64,000 nt of DNA, taken from contig SMSO01000014.1 of assembly GCA_004764695.1 (NCBI GenBank), forward strand, positions 5,276,845 through 5,340,844, given 5' to 3'. Position numbers and translations under genes: made by a program. The stretch is from Schizochytrium sp. TIO01. Lineage: Eukaryota; Sar; Bigyra; Thraustochytrida; Thraustochytriidae. Shown in pieces: positions 1-11,329 of this stretch; the stretch's first letter is position 1, and each line of letters begins with the position of its first letter. The notes below the pieces were generated by a model. The model worked only from the letters and a program-made list of their open reading frames with translations. It had not been told where the DNA came from and searched no databases.

Positions 1-1822
1 GGAAGGTATCATCATGAACATTGCAAAAATGTCGTCAAATTATTGCTGACGCCAGAGTAACACTGGACCAGCGTTGAAAAGCGTAACATGGAAATTCGTC
101 ATTTTTTAAATGGGGTTATAAGTCTCTCGTTTAAGAAATTACTCAGCTATAGTTGCACTTTGACAGCTAAGCATCTATCTAACGGCCTTTACATTTGGCA
201 ATGTTATCAATTTTGGTATCCCTCCGCCTTTGTGTTGATAACCTCTCTTTCAAAACTACTATACCTAATAAATTATTCGTTAAGCCAAACCTTGAGACGC
301 GTCGATAATGTTTTGCACTACCACCAATCAGTAAGGGAAAACATAGTAATATGGAAAATTTGTTAAACGCTATGCTTTGATTGTATCTTTACAATAACAA
401 AAAAAAATTGTTATTATCAATTTTAATTTTATTTTTAAATAAATTAAAATGATAGGAGTAGACTCAAATTAGGTTGTCCAGAGTCGTGAACCTTTGTCTT
501 CACTGTTATGTACCAACTTTCAAGTTGGAAAAATTGAGCCATACCAAAATTTTATGCGACTAGATAAATATCAAGTAGAGCCGAAGATTCTTTGCCAATG
601 GAGTATCTACTACTTCGCTGCACCTGTAGAATATCACTTTCAAGAGGAAACTCATGTTTAAGTCTTTGAGAAGGAATAAAACATTGCAAACCGTAACAAT
701 TTGGAGCGGGAGAAGCGCAGAGGCGAGGCTCAACAAACATAAGAGTTTGCTTCAAACACAGGTTTTGATCTAAGATAACTGCTCACGAATCAACTATTAG
801 TCAAGTGAGTCAGCTCCAATCAGGATACTTTTAGCTGGGGTATTACTCCGCATGTGTCTTTGTTCTAAACTCACCTCGCGCTATTGAGCTTTATTCAGTC
901 TCGGTGACACAAGTGACCGAAGAAGGTACGATTTTAGTTTTGTCACATGATAGAGTCATGCTGGGCTGCTAGTGCTCAAATAGCAGCAAGTATATGTAGC
1001 AGTAGCTATGTGCCTTATTCTTTACTACTTTTACATCTTTTTTATTGTGTTTTGGGTTTTTTGTTTTGTTTTATATACTAACATTACCGCTGGCAGAAGT
1101 ACTATTAGTGATTACTCATAGTATTTTGTAGGACTGTAGAAGGCACTTGCTAAGATCCACCATCGTCATTCATGTTTGTGAGTCGCACCCCCCCTGAACA
1201 AGAACAACTCTGCATATGTAGATGATAGAGCGTAAAGTTCATTTCGAATCTGCTCGTTTGCCCGGCCTGGAGTACGAGCAGGCACGCTCGTGGAGTGTCC
1301 TTCTATATCCGCCTGCCTGCTGCTGATTACCCGAGTGCTATCACGCACTAGCTTGGGCTCAAAGCTTTGAAATAAGAGGGGATTCGCCATTCAGATTGCA
1401 AGGTTCTACGAAGTCTGAAGAATCAACTGCCACCTTTCGCTGTAAGAAACCATTAATCCCGAATTAAATACGTTGCATAAACGGGCTCCAAGGATTAACT
1501 CGACCTTTGGCAGTCAGTTGTTTGCAAAATATTTCTTATTTGCCTTGGATCGACTTTGGGAATCTGAATCTATATCTTCACGTAAGCTAACTTGCCTAAG
1601 AGCCGAAGGTCGACGCCTTACAATTTTAAGGAAACATTGTCTTGTGCTGCACCCTTCCTTTGCCTTGGGTAGATCGCTAATCGTTACTCTCGTGTAGTCC
1701 TGATACCTTCATACTTAGTCGATTTCTAAGTGTAGTGCTTGAATCTCCTTCATGATAAAGCATCCGTTATAGACTTTGCTGCACTTTGAAATTTTAAAAG
1801 TGCTCTATTGTCGAACGCGAGA
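1..1822. other. 5' flank, no gene seen
   Basis: Open frames here are all under 95 codons, overlap on opposite strands and have no recognisable motif. The last few hundred bases before the ATG at 1823 must hold the promoter and leader of the calcium-channel gene. An in-frame TGA at 1787-1789 closes the frame upstream of that ATG. No RNA gene or repeat was recognised. Confidence 0.6.
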
Positions 1823-4800
1823 ATGTCAAGTCACCGGCTGCCTAGAAGAGTGTCCTCTTCGGATAACGGTGCCAGTGTAGACAAAGATGGACCTGGCCCA
1901 AAATTAGGGAGAACAGGCTCCTCAAGAATGGCCTTCCCGGTTATCACTGCTGCATCTAAATTTCTGCGAAGCACGCAAGCTAGCAACCGCAGAATGTCTA
2001 CCGTTGAAACTTCACAAGCAGACACCGCTTCTCAGGTACTGATGCTAGGTGATATTGTAAGTCTCTGTACTGTTGAGGGAAATGGATCTGATGGTGGTTT
2101 ACTAATTGCGGATGGCATGTACAATACTAGCGTAGGCCTACTGCACCCAGATGATGAACTCTTAGACAATACAAAAGGCGAAGTCAACGAAACAGTTTCT
2201 TCTAACAAACGGAACATAGAACCAGAGCGAGGTTTCACTAATATTGCTGATGCAGACACAAGCGCTAATGACGGTGATCGAGACAATGAATCTTCCATGG
2301 ACCACAGCGCTGGGCATCACAGTGAGGAAGAAGATGCCTATGGTAGCGGCGTCTTTGAGTCTAATGAAAACCTCACTCCAAACAGATTAAACCTTCATTT
2401 TCGTATTTGTCCACAGCTACGCTACGAAATGCAGCGTAACCTTGAGAAAAGCAAAGTTGGAACATATTCAGAAGCTCAACGCGCGTATCTTCTAGCACGA
2501 TCACAAAAGGAGGAAAACGATAATAGCTTGAGATTACAACAATTTACCAAACGGTCTAAGTCACAAGCAGGTTCTCGCCGTAGAATATTACGTTATGGTG
2601 ATACAGTACAGCTCCAGCACGTCAAAAGCGGTAAATTCTTAAGTATGGCCCCCAAAAAGGTAGCCAAGATTCGCAAGGATTGTTTAGTTGTGGACCTTCT
2701 TCATGGAGGATCAGAGTCTTCCTGGTTTCAGGTTCTACCGCGCTTCAAAGTTCGCGCAGAAGGCGCTCCAATTTTTGCAGGAGACCAAATATTTCTTCGC
2801 TCTGTCAAACAAACGGAGTACTATCTCAATACAACGAGTGAGACAGTTCCGCGTCTACTTGTAGCCAATGAATGTCTTGGACTCACTGAAGAGCGAGCAC
2901 TCCGTGAAGTAAATTTAAGTATTGACTGTGCAACTTGGCGAATGCACTTAGCCGCACGTGGCGCAAATACAGAGGCCCCCACGCATATGTACGACTGCCA
3001 GGCAATATATCTTTATCATCCAGAAATTGAAGCCCTTCTCGGTGCACCTTTCGACTACGCCTCGCGACAGGCTATGTGGTATTCTGCCGATCGTGATGCA
3101 CTTGTGAAACCGGACTATAGTGTTTGGATTGCAGAAAATGCGACAAATCTTATGGAATGGCAACAACTTACAGGATCGCAGCCCAACCCTCCACCCCAAA
3201 GGAAGCGTCCAAACATTCTTGCGACAATGCGCAACTTCTCCTTCAATGGCAGTTCAACCTCCATTGGACAAAGCTCCACTGGAGAGGCTTCAGAGCGCTC
3301 CACAGGAAGTGTTGCTGCGCTGGCAGGAAAAACGGCTACATCAAGCCAAAATACGGGAGCAATTCAATGGAACTCTCGAGTCGCACTACGCCACTTAGCC
3401 ACAGGTCGGTATCTGTCTGTAAAGCCAGGGTCTCTTCACGCTGATTATATCGAAGAACATGGCACTCTTGAACTTGAAACAACAACTTCCTTCCGCGGCA
3501 TGCTATCTTCGTTCCAATTTATACCAGCTTTAAGCAAAGCACGCGCTTCGGCTGGAGACCAAGACGATTCTGGTGATTCTGACTCGGATAGTGGTCTTAC
3601 GGGTGATGCTCACTCTCAGAAAGGCATTCGCTTTGACGAAATGACCTGCTTCCTGGCGTTCGAACCGCCCACCCCACTCATTCTTAATGATGGAATGACT
3701 TCAAGAAGATTTTTTCTCCATGCTCCTCCAGATGGATCTGTTTGTGTGTCTTTAGTCAGGCACGACCAGGATGCCTTAGTAGGTACTCCTGCTACCCTAG
3801 ATACTGTTCGTGCCGTAGAGAGCATCAAGTCATGGGCAAGAGTTGCTATGAATTACTCAAATCTTCTGAGAACGCGTTTATCTTCTCAGTCTTCTTTAGG
3901 TGCCACTGCAAGTCGACGCACTACTGAGACTAACATCACGCGAGCAGAAGCTACTCCAATGATAGAAGTCATTCTTGAGCTACTCGCATTTTGCAGAGGT
4001 GAAACCTCGTACCACTCTCACGAGAATCTTAACTTTGCTTCTAACGAAGCGGAGATTGATGATGAAAATGTTCGAGCAGAACTTGTAGACTACGAACTCA
4101 GTGTTGCAAGCCGGATTTTCCAGGAGCCTTTAGCACCTTCGCAACTCGCAACTCAGGTCCGATTAGCATCTATGCGTCTCTTTGAGATCTTATTTCATGT
4201 TTGTGCAATGCCAGAAGCAGTTCTTGCAAATGACTGGATAGAGAAACTTCGATCTACCCCTTTTCGATGGGCCTACTTCATTCACCGGCTTTGCTTTCGT
4301 GCAGTCACTGCAATTTTCCAAAATAGTCGAGAACTAGAGCTTGCACTTGCAGATACCCAAATTCCGCGCCCTCCGCGTCATTTCTGCGATTTTTTTTATG
4401 CTCAACGTGCCAAAACAAACTTTGAATCAGTTCTAATGTCAGTGAGCCGGCAGCTCTCTTGTGGCGTTGGTGCAGTGACTATGCTTCGACGCCTTGTGAC
4501 GAATAACGAAATCTTGCTGGACTCCAAGTTCAAGGCGCCTCAAATTGCGTACCTGGTTGGCCTAATAAGGAAACATGGGCCTCACAAGCGTTTTGTAGAC
4601 CTTTTAGCATCACTTTGTACGTGCAGAGATCTAGCTGAAGGTGTATCGAAATGTATTGTTTCCAATCAGGAGCTTATTGTCCTGGAGATTTTCCGACACC
4701 ACCCTGAGCAGGTACTTCTTGAGGTCGCATATCAGCTTGATGAGACTAGTAACCAGGAAGATAACCTTAACATCAAGTCTGAAACTATTGAGACAGGCTA

Positions 4801-7800
4801 TGAAGGAGCAGGGCACACAACCTGGGATCATCAGAAGTCCGTGTCTGGTTCAGTACCACGTAATAATATGACTTCGAATATTGCTTCTGAACAAATTCGG
4901 GATGCTTCCCAGGAGCAATTTGCAGCTCTCCAGGAGCAAGTCCTAGGCGGAGACAAGCTCTTGAATTTTGACAAAGCTGGCCACCACAAGTTGCGTCAAG
5001 GCGACATCTTAATAACATGGAACAAAGGACTTCTCGCTAGGACTCCAAGTCAGCTTAACTGCCTTGTGGCATATGAAAGTGAAGGGAAGCTGTGGGTTAA
5101 TTTGGAAGAGCTTCAAGACACTGACGATCCTGACGCTGAGAAACTCTGTTCATATTTACATGGCCAGCTGGTCCTGATGACACGATTAGCGGAAGGTCGT
5201 TCCTACAATTGTATTCAAATACTTGAGCAGGTATATTCCTTTGAGGCGCTTGTTATGGGTGCAAGCAACGCGCGCCTTCGTCCGCAGATTCGAGGAGCAT
5301 TTTGTGAATTGTTAGGTGCTTTATATCTTGACCGATATCCTCACGTACCTATGAATTTGCCTCGCCGAGTTCATTTTCGCATTCAAAATCTAGCAAAATC
5401 GGAGAATAGTATTTACGGACGCTATAGGGAGATGCCTACATGTTTGATGCTTTTCAACAAACGAGAACTGCGTTATGAAGATGGGAATGATGCCACGTAT
5501 AGCAAAAACTTCGTGTCGAAGGTTCTTTCGGGTAACACTGGTCCATTCTTCCGGTTATGTGGACCCGATAAATTCCTATTACCTCGAGAGCTTATTCTCA
5601 AAGCGTTGTTAGAGTATGCTGCATTTATAGAGGCAAAGGGTGTTACGCAACCACACCAATGTGATGGGCATTCGGCATTAGCGTCAGCTACTGACGAGAT
5701 GGAAATATCAGATCCTCGTCCAAGAACAGGCACAGAAGCCAGTCAACGAAGTGTGAAAAGCATATCACGCGCTCAAAGTCCGGCGAACGAGCAATCATCT
5801 GGTAGGGAGCGCACATATAGTGAACCTCTCACAGCGTCAACTTCTCAGCAAAACAAAATAAGCATCCAAAGCGAGGATGGTCGTGCTCTGTTCGCAAGCC
5901 AGCTTATAGCTCTTGGAGAAAAACTCATGGTGATGGGATTTCACTCGTCCCCTGAACAAATAATCAGCTTGTGCCGAGCTGCAGTGCAACTGTTAGAGTT
6001 TTCAGTTAGTGAAACGTTTCGACGTAGCGAGTTGGTTCTTCGACAACGCATCTGTGAGCTCTTAATTTCATCCTCAATGTTCGAGACTGATCACTCAGTA
6101 TCGCTTGTTCTAGATTCGTTTGAGAGTGCAACACCTGAAACGAAAATGATGGCTGTTGTTGAGACTGTCAAAGGGGGCTTTGCTCGCGCAAGCGCCACCA
6201 AGGACTCTAAATGGGTACTTTTTGACCTGCAAAAACAGCTGACACCAAAATCACTTCAGAGTGCAAGTGTTGACAAACTTCTTGTAGATATGGTGATACA
6301 TTGTGGACAACAAGTTGATCCATCGGTACAACTTTTCGAACGAGCTTTGGATCTTTTAGTTATTGAGCATAGTCCTGGGTCAAGACTTATGCAAGGCCTT
6401 TCATCAACACTGATTGTAAGCTCGTCGGTGGGAATTCGTTTCTACGATGCAATACGCTCCCGATCGGCAGTGCTGCTTAATGACCTCCAGTCATATGAGA
6501 TATGGGGAGTTTCAAATGAGTTCAGTGATATCGGCTGGGCAGTGGTCCGCCGTGTCAAGTCCAATCTACGTTTTCTCATTAAATCTTGTCACAGACACCG
6601 ATCTATTATTGAGGCTCTTAACGTGGCGCAAGTAGTTATAAGTGCCCTGGAGGTGAACGTCGAGCCCAGCCTTCATCTGAGTGAAATAAAACGTCTTGCA
6701 CTTCGTTTTTTGGTTGCTTTCACTGAAAACAGTGCTGACAATCAGCATTTCCTCTTTGACCATGTTGCCTTGCTAGAAGATCTATTAGAGGATAACTTTG
6801 AGGCAGTGGTTGAAAGTTTGTCCGCTATGGTCCGTGGTAATCGTAAAATTTGTGCAAACTTCCCCCTCCGCATTGTTCGCCGTCTCGTTAGCGAGGTGAC
6901 CATATTGCAAAATGACGTCTTGCTTCTGTTTGTTCAGCTCGTAGCTGTCAATGGTGTTGGCATTCGACGAAACCAAGATTCAATTATTCAAGCAGTGTTC
7001 TCAGAACCAGTCCTGGTAAAGTCAATCACAGAATCTGTCACTGGATTTGGAGTCGAAACTTGTGATTCTACCAGCATCTTGCTTGTAGAACTATTTTCAG
7101 CAGTAACACGCGGACACAACCCTTTTTGTGAAGCAAAAGTTCAGAGTGTATGTTCCTTAGAGCTTCTATTAGACATATTGGCCCAAACTGACGCATCAAC
7201 TCTAAGCCATAGCTTTCGCTGTGTATTGTTGAGATGCCTCTCAGACGTTTACTTGGACACAGGTTTAGCAGATGCTGGTACAATTCAGCAAGTTCCAAGG
7301 CTTGTTAGCCTTTTTCAGTCTATGCTGGCGGAGCTTGGCCCATTTTTGGACCGCTGCCGTGCGGGCGATGTTGTCACCGACACATTGAGTAATTTTCGCA
7401 CTTTAGTTTTTCATGGATTCTTCTACACATTACGATCATTCTTTCATCATGCATTTGAGTTCCAAACGGCCCCAAGTGACATCCTGTCAGTGCGTGCTCC
7501 TCTTTTATCCGTGGTGCAGGATCTCGCAGAGTTTGCTGAGACTCCAAGTGAACAGCATCTTGCCCGCCGTGCTCGAAGTGGACTGCTAAAATCGATTAGC
7601 GCTCATCGACGTGCAAGGCGAACTGAAGAGGAACGTCGTCTGACAGCAAAAGCTAATCGCGAACGTCGCGAACTTGATCGCGAGCGACGTAAAATTGAAC
7701 GTTTAGAGCGCCGTCTCTTACGTTCTCAAGAGAAAAACCGAGGGCGCCCAACTCAGGAGAACTGGACTGTTTTCTTACGTTTCTTGAAAGCCAATCATGA

Positions 7801-10800
7801 AATCCGAGATCTGATTATAGACGAACAACGTAGTATGATTCAATCTATCTGGGATGCATGTGGAAATATTGAAACGATCTCCATGTTTCTGCGGTCATTG
7901 ATGAATTTCGTACGCGCTACTTGCCGAGAGCACACAATTAGGCACCATGAAGTAGATGAACCTCTCTCTCGAAGATCTGATCAAACTGCTCAACAAACTT
8001 TGACAATTGTGCAATTCACACTAGAGTATATAGCAGACCTTGATGTGGCATGGCGAGCCTCAGACACGCCTAGGGAGGAGATTCAGCGAAATGCGCAAAG
8101 CCGTCTTGCGGAGATGGGAGCGGTTGATGTTGCTTTCCAGATAATGTGCATTCAAACAAGCACAAAACTTGCCCGCAAAGCCGTTCTTACCCTGATTGCG
8201 CTTCTTGAAGGCGGGAACCGGAGCGTACAACTTCGATTATATACTTTGCTTATGTCTCCGCGTGGTGAACGCTTTTTTGCACGACTTTCGTCCATATTTG
8301 GTCGCATAAGCGAAGCAGCACGTGTCGAAATAAATTTAGAAAAAAAGCGTCGTTTGCAGGAGGAAGCTCTTCTTGCCCGTGATGATGGTGACACCGCTTC
8401 CGTTCTCAGTGGTACCTCATCAATCATCGCCACGTCGATTGGCGCTACATCTCTCGGTACGTCATCGTCAAAGGCAAGTTCTACTTCCTCCTCTGAGGAT
8501 GAGGACGAAGACGAGGACCATGAAGACGATGATTCTCTGATACACGCCCTTGCTGACGATACAGATAATACAGAGGAACATCAAGGGCACCACACTGGGG
8601 ATGGTGAGGATAGTGATGATTCGTCTGAAGGATCCTCGCACCATGGGAGTAAAGCACCATTGCCATTAGACATTGCTGCTTTGTTCGAACTGCAGGCACC
8701 TCGAACAAGGCGAAGCCTTCGTCGAAAGCGTACCCAAGCAGAAATTGATCAAAGAGAGGAATCGCAAGACATTGTGAAAGTAGTTCGATTTCTTCAACTT
8801 TGTATGGAGGGTCACTTTTTAGAAATGCAAAACCTTCTCAGGGCGCAAGGCGAAGCTGCAGTCTACCGAACCAGCACCAATGTTCTACTCCTTGGCGTAG
8901 AGCATGCTTGTTTGCTGACAAAAAGTGAAGAAGTATTAGCATGTAGTCGAGAAGGAACGATTCGCCAACTTATTGTTCTCTTTGATTTCTTGATAGAATC
9001 AATGCAAGGGCCTTGCTTTGCAAATCAAGAGCTACTGTCGAATCCTATTCACCGTGTTGTAGAAACGATTAAAAAGGTACTTCTGACAAGTTTTACCCTC
9101 AGTGATACCTTTTTGCAGGAGGCTGACCTTACAAAGATTAGCCACGATGACGAGAAAGATGCAAAATGCATTCTTGAGCTAAAGACCAAAGCTATTCGTA
9201 CGATGTGTGCGATGCTAGAAGGGCGAAAAGATACAAAGGTTCAAGAGGCTTTGATGCGGGAAATTGACCTTCCATTATTGCAAGCTCGGTTTGTGGAGAT
9301 TCATCGCGCGATAACTTACTTCGAGTGGAAAGGGCACTCTGATGATACCCTGCTACATCATCTCGAGGCAGCTACTGATACGATGATGATCATGTCAACG
9401 ATTATGGACATTCACCGTGCAAAAGGATTATCAAGTGCTGAGATTCTCAAGCCCCAAGAAGCAACCGCAATCGCTTATTTTCTTGAAAGAATCCGCAATG
9501 TAGAGGTCGTATTTAAAGGCTCTGTCCATCGTTCATTTTACCCCAGACCCAAGGCACTTAACTTTCTTTCTCACTCAGCGCGAGTACGTCTGATGCAAGA
9601 TATTGATGTAGAAGATCCTGATTTACGACTTCGAGAGTTTCTAGAGAGTGCAAATTCTCTTTTAGATGAAGTTTCTCAGGTGCAGCAACTCTCTGAGTCC
9701 CTCCCTATCCAGAATCTACTCATGGATATGGATGAGATTCGTTTTTTAGCATTTGCACTTTCAGTTTGGTCAAATTTCATGCTGCTGTTTAGCTATTCTG
9801 CTGACAGCACCGAAATATGCTCGAAGCCACTTGGTTTAATGTCCCTTTTTGAAGCTATAACAGCGGGACCAGGTGCAGAGTTAGCATTACGTATTGTGCA
9901 GCTTCTTACGCTTGCCCAAATTGCACATTTGATTCTTCTCCGGGGATTAGACCTTCTTACGCAGATCCCAATTCGTATGAAAAAGCTTGAGCGCAAGATT
10001 CGACTAGCGCGTGCTCGATTGCGTCGACCTCGCAAACAGTCTTCCACTCTCGTTCCTATTCAAGAAGACATTCACATTCCTGATGCTCTTTCAAAACCGT
10101 ACAACAGTCGTGAGTCGAGGCTTGCGTGGGCACTTGCAGTCGGGTGTTCTGTGGCCACTATTTTGCTAGCGATGCGATTCGGCTGGAAAGTATGGGGTAA
10201 CAGCCGTTTTTTATTGTGTGCAGAGATGTGGATAATGTCTCAAACTATTTTGTACCTTCGTGCAGTGCGACGGTCTGGAGGAGATGTTGGATTGTCAGAC
10301 TCATTTGCACTTTGGTATTGTTGCCTTTTTGATGTACTGACGACCTCTCGATCCCTATTTCAGTTCATGTCTATTTTAGCATGCTGGTATGGACTTGGAC
10401 TTGGAAGTAATGCTGTCTACTTGGTAATACCCTTATTTGACGTTGTGTTAAGCAACGAGACTTTACAGAATGTTGTGCAAGCTGTAAGGGTTCCTTTTAG
10501 GAGTCTTGTAATGACGTTCATTCTACTCTCAATTACGCTTTACGCATTTTCTCTCATAGCAATAGTGTCCTTCCAAGAACATTTTTACGATGAAGAAACT
10601 GGGGAAAATCAGTGCAAAGACCTCTTAGGTTGTTTTATGCTGATATTAGATATCGGGCTTCGAGTAGGCGAAGGCCCTGCAGCACTTATGATCAAACTCC
10701 CTGTTGACCATGACCAAGCATTGCAACGTCTGGCGTTTGACCTGGGTTTTGTTATCATCATTTCCATTTTTCTTCTCAATGCAGTATTTGGGGTATTAGT

Positions 10801-11329
10801 AGATCAATTTTCTAGCTTGCGAGAGGCTCTTCAGAACAAACAGGCTCAACTGAACAATGCATGCTTTATATGTGGCTTGAGTCGCGCAGAGTTTGATGCG
10901 ATTTCATTTGACTACAAGCAGAAGCAAGATGAGCTTGCGCATTACACAGGTTCAAAAGGTGCACATGCAGAATTCAAGGGTGGGTTCGTCTACCATGTTC
11001 AACATGAGCACAACATCTATGATTATCTCGGTTTTATTCTTTACCTAGAGGCCAAGGATCGCACTGAGTGCAATGGACTAGAAAGCTACATTTTAGAAGA
11101 GCTGGAGAAATCATCCGGAGATGCAATTTCGTGGATTCCTTCTGGCAGAGCGCTTGCACTGGGTGTAGAAGGCTCACAAGAGGGTTCCACTAGAGCTGCT
11201 GTAAGGCAGCTAGAACATTACTTAGGTCGTTCAGTTCGGGCCATCTTTCGTCGGTTAGATAATCTAGAAGCCAAGGTCAATCTATCTCAGGAGATCACTA
11301 CTGAAACGTTCTCAGCATCTGAGCCGTAG
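1823..11329 (+). CDS. ITPR-like: IP3 receptor-like intracellular calcium release channel (about 3168 aa)
   Basis: Predicted ligand-gated calcium channel of the ER or another internal membrane, opened by inositol 1,4,5-trisphosphate. Visible in order: a Ser/Asp-rich N-terminus; MIR/ligand-binding region about residues 255-660, including HLATGRYLSV as in animal IP3 receptors; RIH domain about 870-955; a very acidic insert near 2218-2240; RIH-associated domain about 2315-2490 (FLQLCMEGHF, QGPCFANQ); six-helix channel region about 2630-3000; and the C-terminal zinc-binding tail with C3014-x2-C3017 and H3058-x4-H3063 followed by NIYDYLGFILYL. The selectivity-filter segment is GLRVGEGP at 2945-2952, close to but not identical with the animal GGGVGD motif. 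The gene is one uninterrupted exon, and the protein is longer than the animal receptors (about 2700 aa). The ATG at 1823 is the first after an in-frame TGA. Family membership is firm; IP3 gating is inferred. Confidence 0.95.
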   Translation: MSSHRLPRRVSSSDNGASVDKDGPGPKLGRTGSSRMAFPVITAASKFLRSTQASNRRMSTVETSQADTASQVLMLGDIVSLCTVEGNGSDGGLLIADGMYNTSVGLLHPDDELLDNTKGEVNETVSSNKRNIEPERGFTNIADADTSANDGDRDNESSMDHSAGHHSEEEDAYGSGVFESNENLTPNRLNLHFRICPQLRYEMQRNLEKSKVGTYSEAQRAYLLARSQKEENDNSLRLQQFTKRSKSQAGSRRRILRYGDTVQLQHVKSGKFLSMAPKKVAKIRKDCLVVDLLHGGSESSWFQVLPRFKVRAEGAPIFAGDQIFLRSVKQTEYYLNTTSETVPRLLVANECLGLTEERALREVNLSIDCATWRMHLAARGANTEAPTHMYDCQAIYLYHPEIEALLGAPFDYASRQAMWYSADRDALVKPDYSVWIAENATNLMEWQQLTGSQPNPPPQRKRPNILATMRNFSFNGSSTSIGQSSTGEASERSTGSVAALAGKTATSSQNTGAIQWNSRVALRHLATGRYLSVKPGSLHADYIEEHGTLELETTTSFRGMLSSFQFIPALSKARASAGDQDDSGDSDSDSGLTGDAHSQKGIRFDEMTCFLAFEPPTPLILNDGMTSRRFFLHAPPDGSVCVSLVRHDQDALVGTPATLDTVRAVESIKSWARVAMNYSNLLRTRLSSQSSLGATASRRTTETNITRAEATPMIEVILELLAFCRGETSYHSHENLNFASNEAEIDDENVRAELVDYELSVASRIFQEPLAPSQLATQVRLASMRLFEILFHVCAMPEAVLANDWIEKLRSTPFRWAYFIHRLCFRAVTAIFQNSRELELALADTQIPRPPRHFCDFFYAQRAKTNFESVLMSVSRQLSCGVGAVTMLRRLVTNNEILLDSKFKAPQIAYLVGLIRKHGPHKRFVDLLASLCTCRDLAEGVSKCIVSNQELIVLEIFRHHPEQVLLEVAYQLDETSNQEDNLNIKSETIETGYEGAGHTTWDHQKSVSGSVPRNNMTSNIASEQIRDASQEQFAALQEQVLGGDKLLNFDKAGHHKLRQGDILITWNKGLLARTPSQLNCLVAYESEGKLWVNLEELQDTDDPDAEKLCSYLHGQLVLMTRLAEGRSYNCIQILEQVYSFEALVMGASNARLRPQIRGAFCELLGALYLDRYPHVPMNLPRRVHFRIQNLAKSENSIYGRYREMPTCLMLFNKRELRYEDGNDATYSKNFVSKVLSGNTGPFFRLCGPDKFLLPRELILKALLEYAAFIEAKGVTQPHQCDGHSALASATDEMEISDPRPRTGTEASQRSVKSISRAQSPANEQSSGRERTYSEPLTASTSQQNKISIQSEDGRALFASQLIALGEKLMVMGFHSSPEQIISLCRAAVQLLEFSVSETFRRSELVLRQRICELLISSSMFETDHSVSLVLDSFESATPETKMMAVVETVKGGFARASATKDSKWVLFDLQKQLTPKSLQSASVDKLLVDMVIHCGQQVDPSVQLFERALDLLVIEHSPGSRLMQGLSSTLIVSSSVGIRFYDAIRSRSAVLLNDLQSYEIWGVSNEFSDIGWAVVRRVKSNLRFLIKSCHRHRSIIEALNVAQVVISALEVNVEPSLHLSEIKRLALRFLVAFTENSADNQHFLFDHVALLEDLLEDNFEAVVESLSAMVRGNRKICANFPLRIVRRLVSEVTILQNDVLLLFVQLVAVNGVGIRRNQDSIIQAVFSEPVLVKSITESVTGFGVETCDSTSILLVELFSAVTRGHNPFCEAKVQSVCSLELLLDILAQTDASTLSHSFRCVLLRCLSDVYLDTGLADAGTIQQVPRLVSLFQSMLAELGPFLDRCRAGDVVTDTLSNFRTLVFHGFFYTLRSFFHHAFEFQTAPSDILSVRAPLLSVVQDLAEFAETPSEQHLARRARSGLLKSISAHRRARRTEEERRLTAKANRERRELDRERRKIERLERRLLRSQEKNRGRPTQENWTVFLRFLKANHEIRDLIIDEQRSMIQSIWDACGNIETISMFLRSLMNFVRATCREHTIRHHEVDEPLSRRSDQTAQQTLTIVQFTLEYIADLDVAWRASDTPREEIQRNAQSRLAEMGAVDVAFQIMCIQTSTKLARKAVLTLIALLEGGNRSVQLRLYTLLMSPRGERFFARLSSIFGRISEAARVEINLEKKRRLQEEALLARDDGDTASVLSGTSSIIATSIGATSLGTSSSKASSTSSSEDEDEDEDHEDDDSLIHALADDTDNTEEHQGHHTGDGEDSDDSSEGSSHHGSKAPLPLDIAALFELQAPRTRRSLRRKRTQAEIDQREESQDIVKVVRFLQLCMEGHFLEMQNLLRAQGEAAVYRTSTNVLLLGVEHACLLTKSEEVLACSREGTIRQLIVLFDFLIESMQGPCFANQELLSNPIHRVVETIKKVLLTSFTLSDTFLQEADLTKISHDDEKDAKCILELKTKAIRTMCAMLEGRKDTKVQEALMREIDLPLLQARFVEIHRAITYFEWKGHSDDTLLHHLEAATDTMMIMSTIMDIHRAKGLSSAEILKPQEATAIAYFLERIRNVEVVFKGSVHRSFYPRPKALNFLSHSARVRLMQDIDVEDPDLRLREFLESANSLLDEVSQVQQLSESLPIQNLLMDMDEIRFLAFALSVWSNFMLLFSYSADSTEICSKPLGLMSLFEAITAGPGAELALRIVQLLTLAQIAHLILLRGLDLLTQIPIRMKKLERKIRLARARLRRPRKQSSTLVPIQEDIHIPDALSKPYNSRESRLAWALAVGCSVATILLAMRFGWKVWGNSRFLLCAEMWIMSQTILYLRAVRRSGGDVGLSDSFALWYCCLFDVLTTSRSLFQFMSILACWYGLGLGSNAVYLVIPLFDVVLSNETLQNVVQAVRVPFRSLVMTFILLSITLYAFSLIAIVSFQEHFYDEETGENQCKDLLGCFMLILDIGLRVGEGPAALMIKLPVDHDQALQRLAFDLGFVIIISIFLLNAVFGVLVDQFSSLREALQNKQAQLNNACFICGLSRAEFDAISFDYKQKQDELAHYTGSKGAHAEFKGGFVYHVQHEHNIYDYLGFILYLEAKDRTECNGLESYILEELEKSSGDAISWIPSGRALALGVEGSQEGSTRAAVRQLEHYLGRSVRAIFRRLDNLEAKVNLSQEITTETFSASEP

